A stretch of DNA of 64,000 nucleotides, taken from positions 1,922,001 to 1,986,000 of the forward strand of contig NZ_CP107853.1 of NCBI RefSeq assembly GCF_036013525.1, in the 5' to 3' direction. The stretch is from Nonomuraea sp. NBC_00507 (lineage in GTDB: Bacteria > Actinomycetota > Actinomycetes > Streptosporangiales > Streptosporangiaceae). Under the pieces are notes generated by a model. That model was not told the origin of the DNA. It saw only the letters and a program-made list of their open reading frames with translations, and searched no databases. Positions 16,576 to 25,700 of the stretch are shown here, piece by piece (the first letter of the stretch is position 1; the number at the start of each line of letters is the position of its first letter). Made by a program: the position numbers and the translations under genes.

Positions 16576-16919
16576 CCATCTTGGCGCGGTATGTCCGGAG
16601 TTTGTCGTCCGGCGCCCAAGCCCCTGTTCCGGACAACATCCGGCTGCTAGACAAGACACTGTGACCACTCGAATAGGGACAACCGTTCGAATCAGAGTGG
16701 GTTTGCTTCCGGCATCGGATTGCTGATGAGGGCGGCACTCGGGCCTTGCAACCACTCTGATCGTAGCCGGGGGGCGCCAACATCGGCTTCGTCGCCGGCT
16801 ACAGCGGCCCGAACATCCTGCCCATCATCTTCATCCTCAACGGCACCGTCTGCACAGGGGCGGTATACGCCGGGGCTCCTACGGTGGTGCCAGAGTCCCA
16901 GATCAAGGAGGGGTGGACT
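16576..16919. other. Intergenic stretch with a possible fragment
   Basis: In the frame of the following peptide gene, and after an in-frame stop, the plus strand reads ANIGFVAGYSGPNILPIIFI then LNGTVCTGAV. It looks like true protein but has no start, so it may be the remnant of another gene. An inverted pair gtccgga / tccggac near 16590-16640 could form a weak hairpin after the WD40 gene. Confidence 0.3.
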
Positions 16920-17072
16920 GTGCTTCGCGTGTATCAGGTGCTTGTTCGATTGTTACTCGTGACGTTGGTCAGCGTCATGGCGGTTTTCATGGCGACGTCC
17001 GTGACCACGAGCGCCGCCGCCGACGGCGGTGGCGGCGGGGATGTGTGGGAGTGGGGTCCGATAAGCCCGTGA
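16920..17072 (+). CDS. Small secreted peptide, possible signal for the neighbouring regulator
   Basis: A gene of 50 codons with an excellent ribosome site (AAGGAGGGG, five bases before the GTG at 16920). The product has a basic start, a long hydrophobic signal sequence (LLLVTLVSVMAVFMATS) and a likely signal peptidase site after SAAA. The predicted mature peptide is about 17 residues: DGGGGGDVWEWGPISP with perhaps one more alanine. It converges on the SARP-NB-ARC-TPR gene, the two stops being two bases apart. TPR regulators of this build often sense ligands, so a peptide signal is a reasonable guess, but nothing proves it. I recognise no family. Confidence 0.55.
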   Translation: MLRVYQVLVRLLLVTLVSVMAVFMATSVTTSAAADGGGGGDVWEWGPISP

Positions 17073-17073
17073 A

Positions 17074-20000
17074 CTAGCTGAGTTCGGATGACCGCGGCAC
17101 CGTTTCAACGGGCGGCGCGGCACCGATCTCCGCGTAGAGCCGTGCCGCGGTGCGCGTATGCTCGCGCGCCGTCATCTGATCGGCGCCTCGCAGAATCCGG
17201 CCGAGAATGTCATGGGTGTGGGCCAGGCCCAGCCGATGTCCGGTGTGTTCGTGGTTCCTCAATGCCGCGTATCCGTACTGAGCGGCTTTGTCCACGTCTC
17301 CCTGGCGGTACTGGAGGTCGGCCAGAACCGTGAGAGCCTGGCCCTCCAAGATGCTGTACTGCGCGTCCTGCGCGAGTTGCAGGGCGCGCTCGGCATGGCC
17401 GACGGCCACGCTGTGCTCGCCTCGGCGTCCATATGCCCGTGCCAGCCCTACAAGGGCGTCGCCGCGCACTTGGTGTGCGTTGACCTCGGAGGCGAGCCGT
17501 GCTGCCGTTCCGTATTGGGCGATCGCACGATCGTGTTCGCCGGTGGCGTCCAGGACCGTGGCCAGCGCGTTGAGTACTTCGGCTCTTTCGCGTGGCGCAC
17601 CGAGGCGCACCGAGATCGCGACCGCGTCCTGGGCGCACGTATGCGCCTGGTCCAGCCGGCCCATCGCCAGGTGCACGCGCGTGAGCAGCCGGAGCGCGGA
17701 AGCCTCGCTGTTGTCGCAGCCGAGGGAGCGCAGTACGCCGAGCGCGTTGGTCAGGTGGCCTTCCGCCGCGGCCAGTTCGCCGAGGAGGTAGTGGCATTCC
17801 CCCAGGGTCGACATCGCCTGGGCCTCGCTCCTTGTCGCGCCGTTCTCGCGGAACAGCAGCAATGCCCGGGTTGCGTGGTCAACGGCTTGGGAGAGCCTGC
17901 CGCACACCTGATCGGAATTGGCCAGGATCTCCAGCAAGCGCGCTTGGCCTTGGGGTGAGCCCAGCCGTCCGTAAAGCTCCTGTGCCCTGGACAGATGGGG
18001 TGCTGCCTCGGCGACGCGCCCGACCAGATGTAAAACGATGCCAAGATTGCCGAGCGCGGTCGCCTCCAGCTCAAGGTAGCCCGCTTTCCGGCTCAGCGCG
18101 ATCGTCTTTTCCAGGTAGCTGATGGAGAGCTGGTACCGGCCGAAGCCGTAGTGGGCGTGTGCCAGGCAGTGGAACGAAGCGGCAAGCGCCTGGGCGTCCC
18201 CTGCCACACGAGCGGCGGCAAGGCCGGCCCGGGACACCGTGATCCAGTCCGCCAGGTGCCGTTGCTGGTCGAAGTACGGCCGAAGGGCATCGGCCAGCAG
18301 CCAAACCGCGCTCCGCGGACCGTGGTGGAGCGTGTGGTGCACCATGGCGACGAGGTTGCGGCGTTCGTGGTTCAGCCAGTCCAGCGCGTCGCTCGGCCGA
18401 TCGAAGCCCGGGACGAAATCGACGGTGATGGGGAGCCGGACGATCTCGAAATAGAGCGACGTGGCCGCAGCATTGGCCCCGCCGAGATACCAGCTGAGCA
18501 GCCTGCCCGCGGCCGCCGCGCGTTCCGCGATGGAATCCTGGGCCCGCGCCAGATTGTGGGCATAGCGGCGCAGCAGGTCGTGCAGGGTGTAGCGGCGTGG
18601 CTGATGCTCGTTGACGAGGTGCGCTCCGCTGAGGGTGTTGAGGATTGGGCGGACGTCGGGCTCGGCGAGTCCCGTCAGGGCACTCACGGCGGCGGGAGAG
18701 AAGTCCGGGCAGGCCACGAGACCCAGGCAGCGGAAGACGCGTCGGGCAGGCTCTGGCAGCCTCTGATAGGAGAGGTCGAAGGCCATGCGGACGGCGTGGT
18801 CCGGGTCTTTGTCGATCGTCAACGCGGTTACCGGATCACCCGCTTCCAGCTCCGCCGAGTATTCGGCGATCGTCAGCTGGGGTCGTACCGCCAGGTGGGC
18901 GGCGGCGATGCGCAGAGCCAGCGGCAGGTCCGAGCACAGGTGGGCCACCTTGGCCGTCGCCTTCGGGTCGGCCGCCACGCGATGTGGGCCGATGACGTGG
19001 CCGAGCAGGTCGACGGACTCGGATGCGGACAGCACGTCCAGGGTGATCCGGTGGGCCCCCTCGTGCGCCACGAGGCCGCTGAGCCCGTCCCGGCTCGTGA
19101 TCACCACGACCGAGGTGGGGCTGCCCGACAGCAGGGGCCTCACCTGCTCGGCGGTGGCCGCGTTGTCCAGCACGAAGAGCATCCGCCGTCCCGCCACGAG
19201 CGACCGGAAGCGGGCCGCGGCCTCGGTCACGTTCCCCGGCACCTGGTCAGGGGGAAGCCCGAGCGACCTGAGCAGAGCCGCCAATGCCTCTATCGGCCGC
19301 ACCGGCGAGCCGCTCGAATAACCGCGCAAGTCGACGTAGAGCTGGCCGCCGGGGAACCGCTGAGCGACACGGTGGGCCCAGTGCACGGCAAGGGCGGTCT
19401 TGCCGACACCTGCGGTCCCCGTGATGATCGCGATGACGACCGCCTCTCCCGCCCCGGCCGAGTCTTCGGGGAGCCAGCCATCCAGCACCGCGAGCGCTCG
19501 CGCGCGGCCGACGAAGCCGTACACAACAGTGGGCAGCTCGTGGGGAGTCTGTGCGAAGGACGCCCGTGGCTCGGGGGCCAGCTCGTCGCCACGGAGGATC
19601 GCCTGATGGAGTTGCTGGAGGGCGGGACCCGGTTCGATGCCGAGATCGTCGACGAACAATCGGCGCGTGGCCTGATAGACGGCCAGCGCTTCCGCCTGTC
19701 GCCTCGAACGATGAAGAGTCAGCATGAGTTGGGCGACGAAAAGCTCCCGGTAGGGGTGCGCGCGGTTGATCGCGACGAGTTCCGCGGTCAGTTCCTCGTG
19801 CAGCCCCAGCGCGAGATCCGCCTCGATGCGCTTCCCCAGCACCGCCAGCCGCAGTTCTTCCAGGCGATGTGCTTCCTCTCGCAGACATGGCTCCTCCGCC
19901 AGGTCGCCAAAGGCCGTTCCGCGCCACAGCGCGAGCGCCTCGCGTAGCTTCCGGCTCGCGGTGACCGGGTCCTCAGCGGACAGCGCCTGGAATCCCTCCT

Positions 20001-20313
20001 GCGCCAGCGCGTCGAAGACGGCCAGGTCGATCTCTCCGGCCCCCGCGACCAACGTGTAGCCGGTGCGGCCACGTCCGACGATCACACCTGCTCCCAGCGC
20101 CTTACGCAACTGGGAGACATGGAGGTAGACGTTCTCGACGGCGGAAGGCGGCGCGGACCCGTCCCATAACGCTTCCACCAATGTGTCCACCGGCACCGCC
20201 CGGCCGGCGGAGCAGAGCAGGACCGAGAGCAGGAGCCGGCGCTTGGGAGGGCCGAGGGCCAAAGGCCCGGCGTCGTCGAGGGCCGCCACAGGGCCAAGAA
20301 CCACAAACCTCAT
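17074..20313 (-). CDS. SARP-NB-ARC-TPR transcriptional regulator (AfsR-like)
   Basis: Large regulator of about 1079 residues. It has the AfsR layout: an OmpR-type winged helix at 1-95 (KRRLLLSVLLCSAGRAVPVD, VYLHVSQLRKALG), a bacterial transcriptional activation domain to about 250, an NB-ARC ATPase with P-loop GTAGVGKTALAV near 299 and Walker B RRMLFVLDNA, and about ten TPR-like units from 690 to the end. The ATG at 20313 (MRFVVLGPV) is chosen because the SARP fold begins there, although the frame is open 90 codons further upstream. AfsR-type proteins activate antibiotic or developmental genes. Its target is not visible, and the peptide gene at 16920 is its closest neighbour. Confidence 0.9.
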   Translation of the reverse strand: MRFVVLGPVAALDDAGPLALGPPKRRLLLSVLLCSAGRAVPVDTLVEALWDGSAPPSAVENVYLHVSQLRKALGAGVIVGRGRTGYTLVAGAGEIDLAVFDALAQEGFQALSAEDPVTASRKLREALALWRGTAFGDLAEEPCLREEAHRLEELRLAVLGKRIEADLALGLHEELTAELVAINRAHPYRELFVAQLMLTLHRSRRQAEALAVYQATRRLFVDDLGIEPGPALQQLHQAILRGDELAPEPRASFAQTPHELPTVVYGFVGRARALAVLDGWLPEDSAGAGEAVVIAIITGTAGVGKTALAVHWAHRVAQRFPGGQLYVDLRGYSSGSPVRPIEALAALLRSLGLPPDQVPGNVTEAAARFRSLVAGRRMLFVLDNAATAEQVRPLLSGSPTSVVVITSRDGLSGLVAHEGAHRITLDVLSASESVDLLGHVIGPHRVAADPKATAKVAHLCSDLPLALRIAAAHLAVRPQLTIAEYSAELEAGDPVTALTIDKDPDHAVRMAFDLSYQRLPEPARRVFRCLGLVACPDFSPAAVSALTGLAEPDVRPILNTLSGAHLVNEHQPRRYTLHDLLRRYAHNLARAQDSIAERAAAAGRLLSWYLGGANAAATSLYFEIVRLPITVDFVPGFDRPSDALDWLNHERRNLVAMVHHTLHHGPRSAVWLLADALRPYFDQQRHLADWITVSRAGLAAARVAGDAQALAASFHCLAHAHYGFGRYQLSISYLEKTIALSRKAGYLELEATALGNLGIVLHLVGRVAEAAPHLSRAQELYGRLGSPQGQARLLEILANSDQVCGRLSQAVDHATRALLLFRENGATRSEAQAMSTLGECHYLLGELAAAEGHLTNALGVLRSLGCDNSEASALRLLTRVHLAMGRLDQAHTCAQDAVAISVRLGAPRERAEVLNALATVLDATGEHDRAIAQYGTAARLASEVNAHQVRGDALVGLARAYGRRGEHSVAVGHAERALQLAQDAQYSILEGQALTVLADLQYRQGDVDKAAQYGYAALRNHEHTGHRLGLAHTHDILGRILRGADQMTAREHTRTAARLYAEIGAAPPVETVPRSSELS

Positions 20314-20424
20314 TGCCTGCTCCCAAGCAAGGTCTCGTTCGCCTCGCTTAGGTTGGCAGTGGGTCTCGATGACGCGCAAGAGCTTGCCGTCCACGTCGAC
20401 GCCGGGACTCGTGCTCAGCCAAGG

Positions 20425-20466
20425 CAAACAGCCTGTGACCACGGGATAGTGGTCACAGGCTGTTTG
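20425..20466. terminator. Strong hairpin between the SARP gene and the RHS remnant
   Basis: Perfect 18-bp arms (caaacagcctgtgaccac at 20425-20442 and its complement at 20449-20466) enclose the loop gggata. It follows the minus-strand RHS remnant and precedes the SARP gene. On the plus strand it is followed by cttt, on the minus strand by no T run, so it may end transcription in either direction. Confidence 0.65.
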
Positions 20467-20474
20467 CTTTGTGA

Positions 20475-22318
20475 CTAGGCGCCGATGAAGTTTCTGGCAG
20501 CTTCCTTGAGCCATTCCCTGGCGGGTGCGGAGTTCTGCATCCATGGCGCCGGTCCTGACGCCTTTGCTCCTCCATAGATGCAAGCGAATCCTGTGGGGCC
20601 CGGGGCGAAGTGTGGCTTCTTGGCCAAGGCCAAGGCGCCTCCCACCTCAACGATGACGTGGTCCTCCACCTTCTGAGTACATCCTTGAGTGAAGGAGTCG
20701 TTGTAGAAGATGTCCCAAGCCTGGCCGAACCCGGCCACACCCTTCTGCATCCGTGCGATGCCGCCTTCGCATTTCGCGTAACGGGCGTCCTCCAGCATGC
20801 CCTGGCACGGACCGTGGCCACCTGGCCAGATGAGGTCCGTCAATACGGCGAGGTCAGCACTGATCCCGCGCTTCCACTTCGCGCCCTGCTCTGTGTTGCA
20901 CACCTGGTGGCATACCCAAAGGATGGCCTGAGCTGTCTTGTAGGCGTTCTTCAGGATCTCCCTGGGGTCTGTCGTGTTGTTGTCGATACCCAGGTCGATC
21001 TCGTCCAGCGCCGCGGCGAGCTCTGCGGGATCACCGGGGAATCCTTCGGGAAGGAGGTAACCGTTGATGGCGCACGCCCATTCTTGAAGACGATCAGGAC
21101 GGTTCCGTTCTTGCCGTAGGTGGTCGTGTAGACGATCGGGTTGTCTGAGTCGTCCTCTTCCACGCACGAGGCGCTGCGGCTGCTTGGGGTGCTGCCGCTG
21201 CACCCCGTGGTGGTACCACCGTGGACCCGTTCTTTCCGGACTGGTCCGCGCAGCGGTCCGGTGTGCCCGTACAGGTTGATCCGCCGCCGCTCCCACCGCC
21301 GTCGGGCTCGCGCATCATGCCTGAGGCATCGCTGGCAGACGTCGGAGTGTTGCTGCTGTAGGCGTACCCGTTGATCTGTTGCGTATCGCCGAGGTCCGAG
21401 AGCGGGTCGTCGCTGATGAGACGCCCCGTGCCCGGGTCGTATTCGCGGGCACCCAGGTGGGTGAGGCCGGTGGTGTCATTCGTTCCACCGACGAAGCCCT
21501 TCGTGGTGGGCCAGGCAGGGCTGGTTCCCCGAACGGCGCCGAAGGGTGTGGTACGCCGCTGGGTTTTCGCCAGCGTCTCGGCGTTGAACCCGAGCCCGTT
21601 CGTGCCGTGATGATCGGTGGTGGTCCACATCAGACCGCCCGTGGTGCTGCGCACCCCGTTTGACCCGCAGTAACGGGTGGCGGTTTTGGTGCTTCCCGCC
21701 AGGCGAATCTCTTGGCTTGGCAGGTAGAGGGTGGTTCCGCCGGGGATCCTTGGCGAGCAGGCGCCTTCCCTCCGCATCGTAGATGTAGTTGCTGGTGTCG
21801 GTGACCGAGGCCAGGTGGCCTTCGGCGTCCCAGTAGAGCGTCTGGCCCGGCTTCCCGGCCTGGTTACGGGACTTGGTGTTGCCGTCGGCGTCGTAGGCGT
21901 AGGTGTCGGTGGTGGCGCTTCAGCTGGGTGGAGTGGTCACGGCCTTGGTCAGGGTGTGCGGCTGGGCCGCGCCCGCATTCGGATAGGTGTAGGTGCGGCT
22001 GATATTGCCGGCCGTCGCGTGATCGGTCTGGTGGTCCGGTTGCCGACGAGGTCGTATCCGAAGGACTGCCAGTAAGACGCGGGCCCACCCAGCGCACCGG
22101 TAGAGGGGGTGGCCGCGCAGTCACCGGTGGCCGGGGTCCACGCCTCGGTGGGCCGGCGGAGGTGGTCGTACTGAAAACACTGGTTGCCGTCCGGTCCGGC
22201 GTTGTACTGAGCGGTCCGATCCTTGATCGAGGTGACGTTGCCCGCAGGGTCGCGGGTGAACCAGCCGTCCTCGTAGACGATCGACGCCGTGGAATCGAAG
22301 ACACCGTGTTCGGCGACC
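20475..22318 (-). pseudogene. Second RHS 3' end with its own tip, frameshifted
   Basis: This minus-strand region repeats the last third of the intact RHS gene at 22767-28940: SIKDRTAQYNAGPDGNQC, TKGFVGGTNDTTGLTHLGAR and EYDPGTGRLISDDPLSD correspond to its core end. The reading changes frame several times, and an in-frame TGA stands near 21928. After the core, a different tip of about 200 residues follows (for example AAALDEIDLGIDNNTTDPRE, WKRGISADLAVLTDLIWPGG, CIYGGAKASGPAPWMQN), with several cysteines. The tip family is not recognised. This is the pattern of a displaced RHS cassette left downstream of an active gene. Confidence 0.75.
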
Positions 22319-22626
22319 CGACCATGTACGTCTGCGTCAACCGGGGCGGCAAGAACCCCAGCGCCCAGAACAAGGAACTCGTTGCGGGCCCGGTGAGCGC
22401 GACCGGCACGTTCAACTCCGGCAAGAACGGTCAGGTGACGGCTTCGCTCGCGATTCTTCCGCCGGGGCCGGGCGGCTTCACCTGCCCGCCTGGACAGAGC
22501 CAGGAGATCGCGCAGGTGATCTACACGAACGTGCGGATCACCGATGACACGAACAACGTCTCGCTGCCGTTCAACCACACGTTCGATACCGGGTGCCTGC
22601 CGCCCAACGTGAAGGGCAGCTGCTGA
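22312..22626 (+). pseudogene. C-terminal fragment of a secreted beta-rich protein
   Basis: The plus strand reads MYVCVNRGGKNPSAQNKELV, then PVSATGTFNSGKNGQVTASL, LPPGPGGFTCPPGQSQEIAQ and TNVRITDDTNNVSLPF, ending in GCLPPNVKGSC. This looks like the C-terminal domain of an actinomycete secreted protein with paired cysteines. It has no signal peptide; in frame upstream are only bases antisense to the RHS remnant. It was probably inserted with the break that cut the RHS copy at about 22318. A peptide from the GTG at 22162 is conceivable but unlikely. Confidence 0.5.
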
Positions 22627-22646
22627 CGAGCCAAGGGCTCAAACAC

Positions 22647-22675
22647 GGAGGACCGGCCCAGTGGGCCGGTCCTCC
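22647..22675. terminator. Hairpin terminator between converging genes
   Basis: Arms of 13 bp (ggaggaccggccc and its complement) enclose agt. It follows the plus-strand fragment at 22626 and lies 92 bp past the stop of the minus-strand RHS gene. No long T run follows, as usual in high-GC actinomycetes. Confidence 0.6.
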
Positions 22676-22766
22676 GCCGCTACTTCGTTTCCGATGCCGA
22701 AATGCTCCCGGACGCCATCAACGCCAACCCCCACCTCGGGCCGTCAGCGCCGGTGAGTAATCGAGG

Positions 22767-25700
22767 TCAGGGATATCTTGGTAGCTCCTTAACTCCAAAC
22801 ATTGCCCTGAGGGAATCACCCTGCTTCGGAGATCCATCGCTGTAGGAGTAACCCCATCCGTAGATCTCCGCTTTGAGCGCGTAACCTAATGTGACTCGCT
22901 GTGAGCCGTCGGCCAAGGTTGTTTGCCTCTCATATCGAACCCACTTGGTCCGGATGGTGGGCGAGAGGTAGGCCATATTATGCAGACCGTCGGCTTCCAT
23001 GTAGACAGTCGTGGTGTCAGAAAGGCTGGTGCCCCACTCGACTGATCCGCTGATATCTATACCCTTGACATCCGCCTCAATCGTCAGGGCGTAGTTCTCG
23101 GATTGCGACACGGTGACGGACTTTTCGCCGATGCTCGTGCCCGCTTCCTTGCCCGCGGCATTCACTCCCATTCCGAACTGGAGGTCCGGGATGAGGCCGT
23201 GGTCGTCCCATTCGGGGTCTTCCGTGATCGTAAACGTGTCACGGCTGACGCAGATGCCATCCAGTCTCTGTTTTGCGTCGCACTCGTAGTCGTACTGCAG
23301 CCGTCCTTGGAAATTGAACCAATCCTCGTTTTGTAGGCGTTTTTCCGCGCAAGTAATGTCGCAGCGGAACGGGCCCTTCGAGGGTGTTGGCGCGGGAGGG
23401 CAGGATGCACTGCGACTGCTGGGGGTCTTGCCGATGCAGCCAGTCGTCGTGGTGCCGCCGGTACCGGACCCGCTTGAGTTCGTCGGATCGACGGGCATGC
23501 TGCCGCATCCACCGTAGGCGCATTCGTCGCCTTCGATGTCCTTGAGGCCACTGGGGTCGCTGTAGGAGGTGGGGTTGTTGTGGCTGTAGGCATAACCGTG
23601 GAGTTGCTGTGGGTCGGACTGGTCGGAGATTGGGTCGTCGCTGATGAAGCGGCCGAGGTTGGCGTCGTACTCGCGTGCACCGAGATGGGTGAGTCCGGTC
23701 GGATCAGTTCTCCCGCCGACGAAGCCCTTGGTCGTCGGCCAGCTTGGAGTGGTGCCTCGCACTGCGCCGAAGGGGGTGGTGCGGCGCTGAGACTTGGTCA
23801 GGGTGGCGGCTGTGAAGGTGATTCCATTGGTGTTTTGGTAGTCGTTGGTGGTCCAGATCAGGCCGCCGGTCGTGGTACGGGCGGCGTTGGCGCCGTAGTA
23901 GCGGGTGGCGGTGGTGCTGGTCCCGGTCAGCCGGATCTCCTGGCTGGGCAGGTAGAGCGTGGTGCCGCGGGGGTCTTTGGCGAGTAGGCGGGCGCCGTCG
24001 GCGTCGTAGATATAGCTGGTGGTGCCGCCGCTGTCGGCGATTGAGGCGATCTTGCCTTCAGCGTTCCAGGTCAAGGTCTGGCCGGGCTTACCGACCAGGT
24101 TGCGGGTCTTGGCATTGCCTGAGGCGTCGTAGCTGTACGTGTCGGAGGTCGCGGTGCCGGTCGGAGGCGTGGTGACGACCTTGGTCGCGGTGTGCGGCTG
24201 CGCGGCCCCGGGGGCCGGATAGGTGTAGGTGCGGGTGGTGGTGCCGCCGCTGGTGTGGTCCTTCTGACTGAGTCTGCTGCCAACGATGTCGTAGGTCCAG
24301 GACTGCCAGTACGGGGCCGGTCCGCCCAGGCCACTGGTTGAGGGAGCTGCGGCGCAGTCGCCGTTTCCAGGCGTCCAGGCCTCAGTGAGGCGGCGCAGGT
24401 AGTCATACCCATAACACTGGTTGTCATCCGGACCCGCGCCGTACTGGTCAGTCTTGTCCTTGATCGACGTTACGTTGCCCGAATCGTCATAGGCGTACCA
24501 GGCGTCCTGGTAGACGATCGCAGTGTCTTCGTCGAACACCCCGTGTTCGGTGGCCCGGTTGGTGCCTGCCTCATAGTCCCAGACCTGGCTGAGTGTTTTG
24601 CCGCCACCGTCGGAGAGCAGCAAGGTTCCCATATGGCCCAGGGAGTCGTAGTGGGCCTGGGTGACGTAACTGCTGAGCCCTGTCAAGGTGGCCGCGAGAC
24701 CGACGTCGTTGTAGGTGTTGGTGAGGGTTTCCGCGGGCAGCCCTCCGGCGGCAGGGAGTGTGCTGGTGGCGACGCTGCCGTTGGCGTTGTAGGTGGTGGA
24801 CGTGATGTAGTTGCCCGCGAGCGCCCCCTCGGCGGCCGGAATGGTGAGCACGACCTGAGTGGCCCGATAGGCCGCGTCGTAGCCGGTTACCTGGGAGACG
24901 TACGCCGACCCTGTGGCGCCGCCGACGTAGCGGATGTTCTTGACCGGGTGACCCTTGACGCTGGTCCCGTCGGCCAGGGTGTCGTAGGTCCAGGCCGCCA
25001 GCTGGTTGGCGGGTGCGACGGTGCCTTGGTACGCAGCGGTCTTGCGGCCGAGCGCGTCGTAAGCGTTGATCAGCGTGGTGTTGCGGGCGTCGGTGGTGCT
25101 GATCAGCTGGTCGGCGTCGTCGTAGGTGTAGGCGATGTGTCCCTTGTCGGGGTCGTCCTCGGACTTCTTTCTGCGCCGCTGGTCGTAGTCGTACCGCCAG
25201 ACGTTGCCCGCGGGATCGGTGAGGCTCGCGAGCAGACCGTCGGGTGTGTAGCTGTAGCGCGTGGTGTCGTAGGCGCCGGACACGGTGTTCCCGTGGTACT
25301 GACGGAGCAGTGTCGTGTTGCCCCGGACGTCGGTCCAGGTGGAGGTGGCCACGTCGCCCGCCGGGACGTTCACGTCGATGTGGTCTCCACCGTAGGTGGA
25401 AGTCGTGCGCCAGCGTTCCACGCCGTCTACCTGGAAGATCGAGGCAGTAGGGCGGCCCGCGTTGTCGTAGGTGGTCAGTGTGCGGCCGGGTGCCGCGTAG
25501 GTGGGCAGGAACAGGGTGCTGCCCGGTGAGGCGGCGTTGTAGTAGTCCTGGTTGTTCTGTACGGCGTTGCCGCGCGAGTCGTACAGGATGTCGGTGATGA
25601 TGCGGCCGCCTCCGGGCGCGGGCCGCTGGGTCTGACGGACGCGGAGCAGGCTGTCGTACAGCGTGTACGACGTCAGATATCCGGTGCCGGTGGTATTGAG

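Noticed and set aside
18151..19947. 598-codon plus-strand frame inside the SARP gene
   Set aside because: Antisense to a clear SARP-NB-ARC-TPR protein; third-position GC bias explains the open frame.
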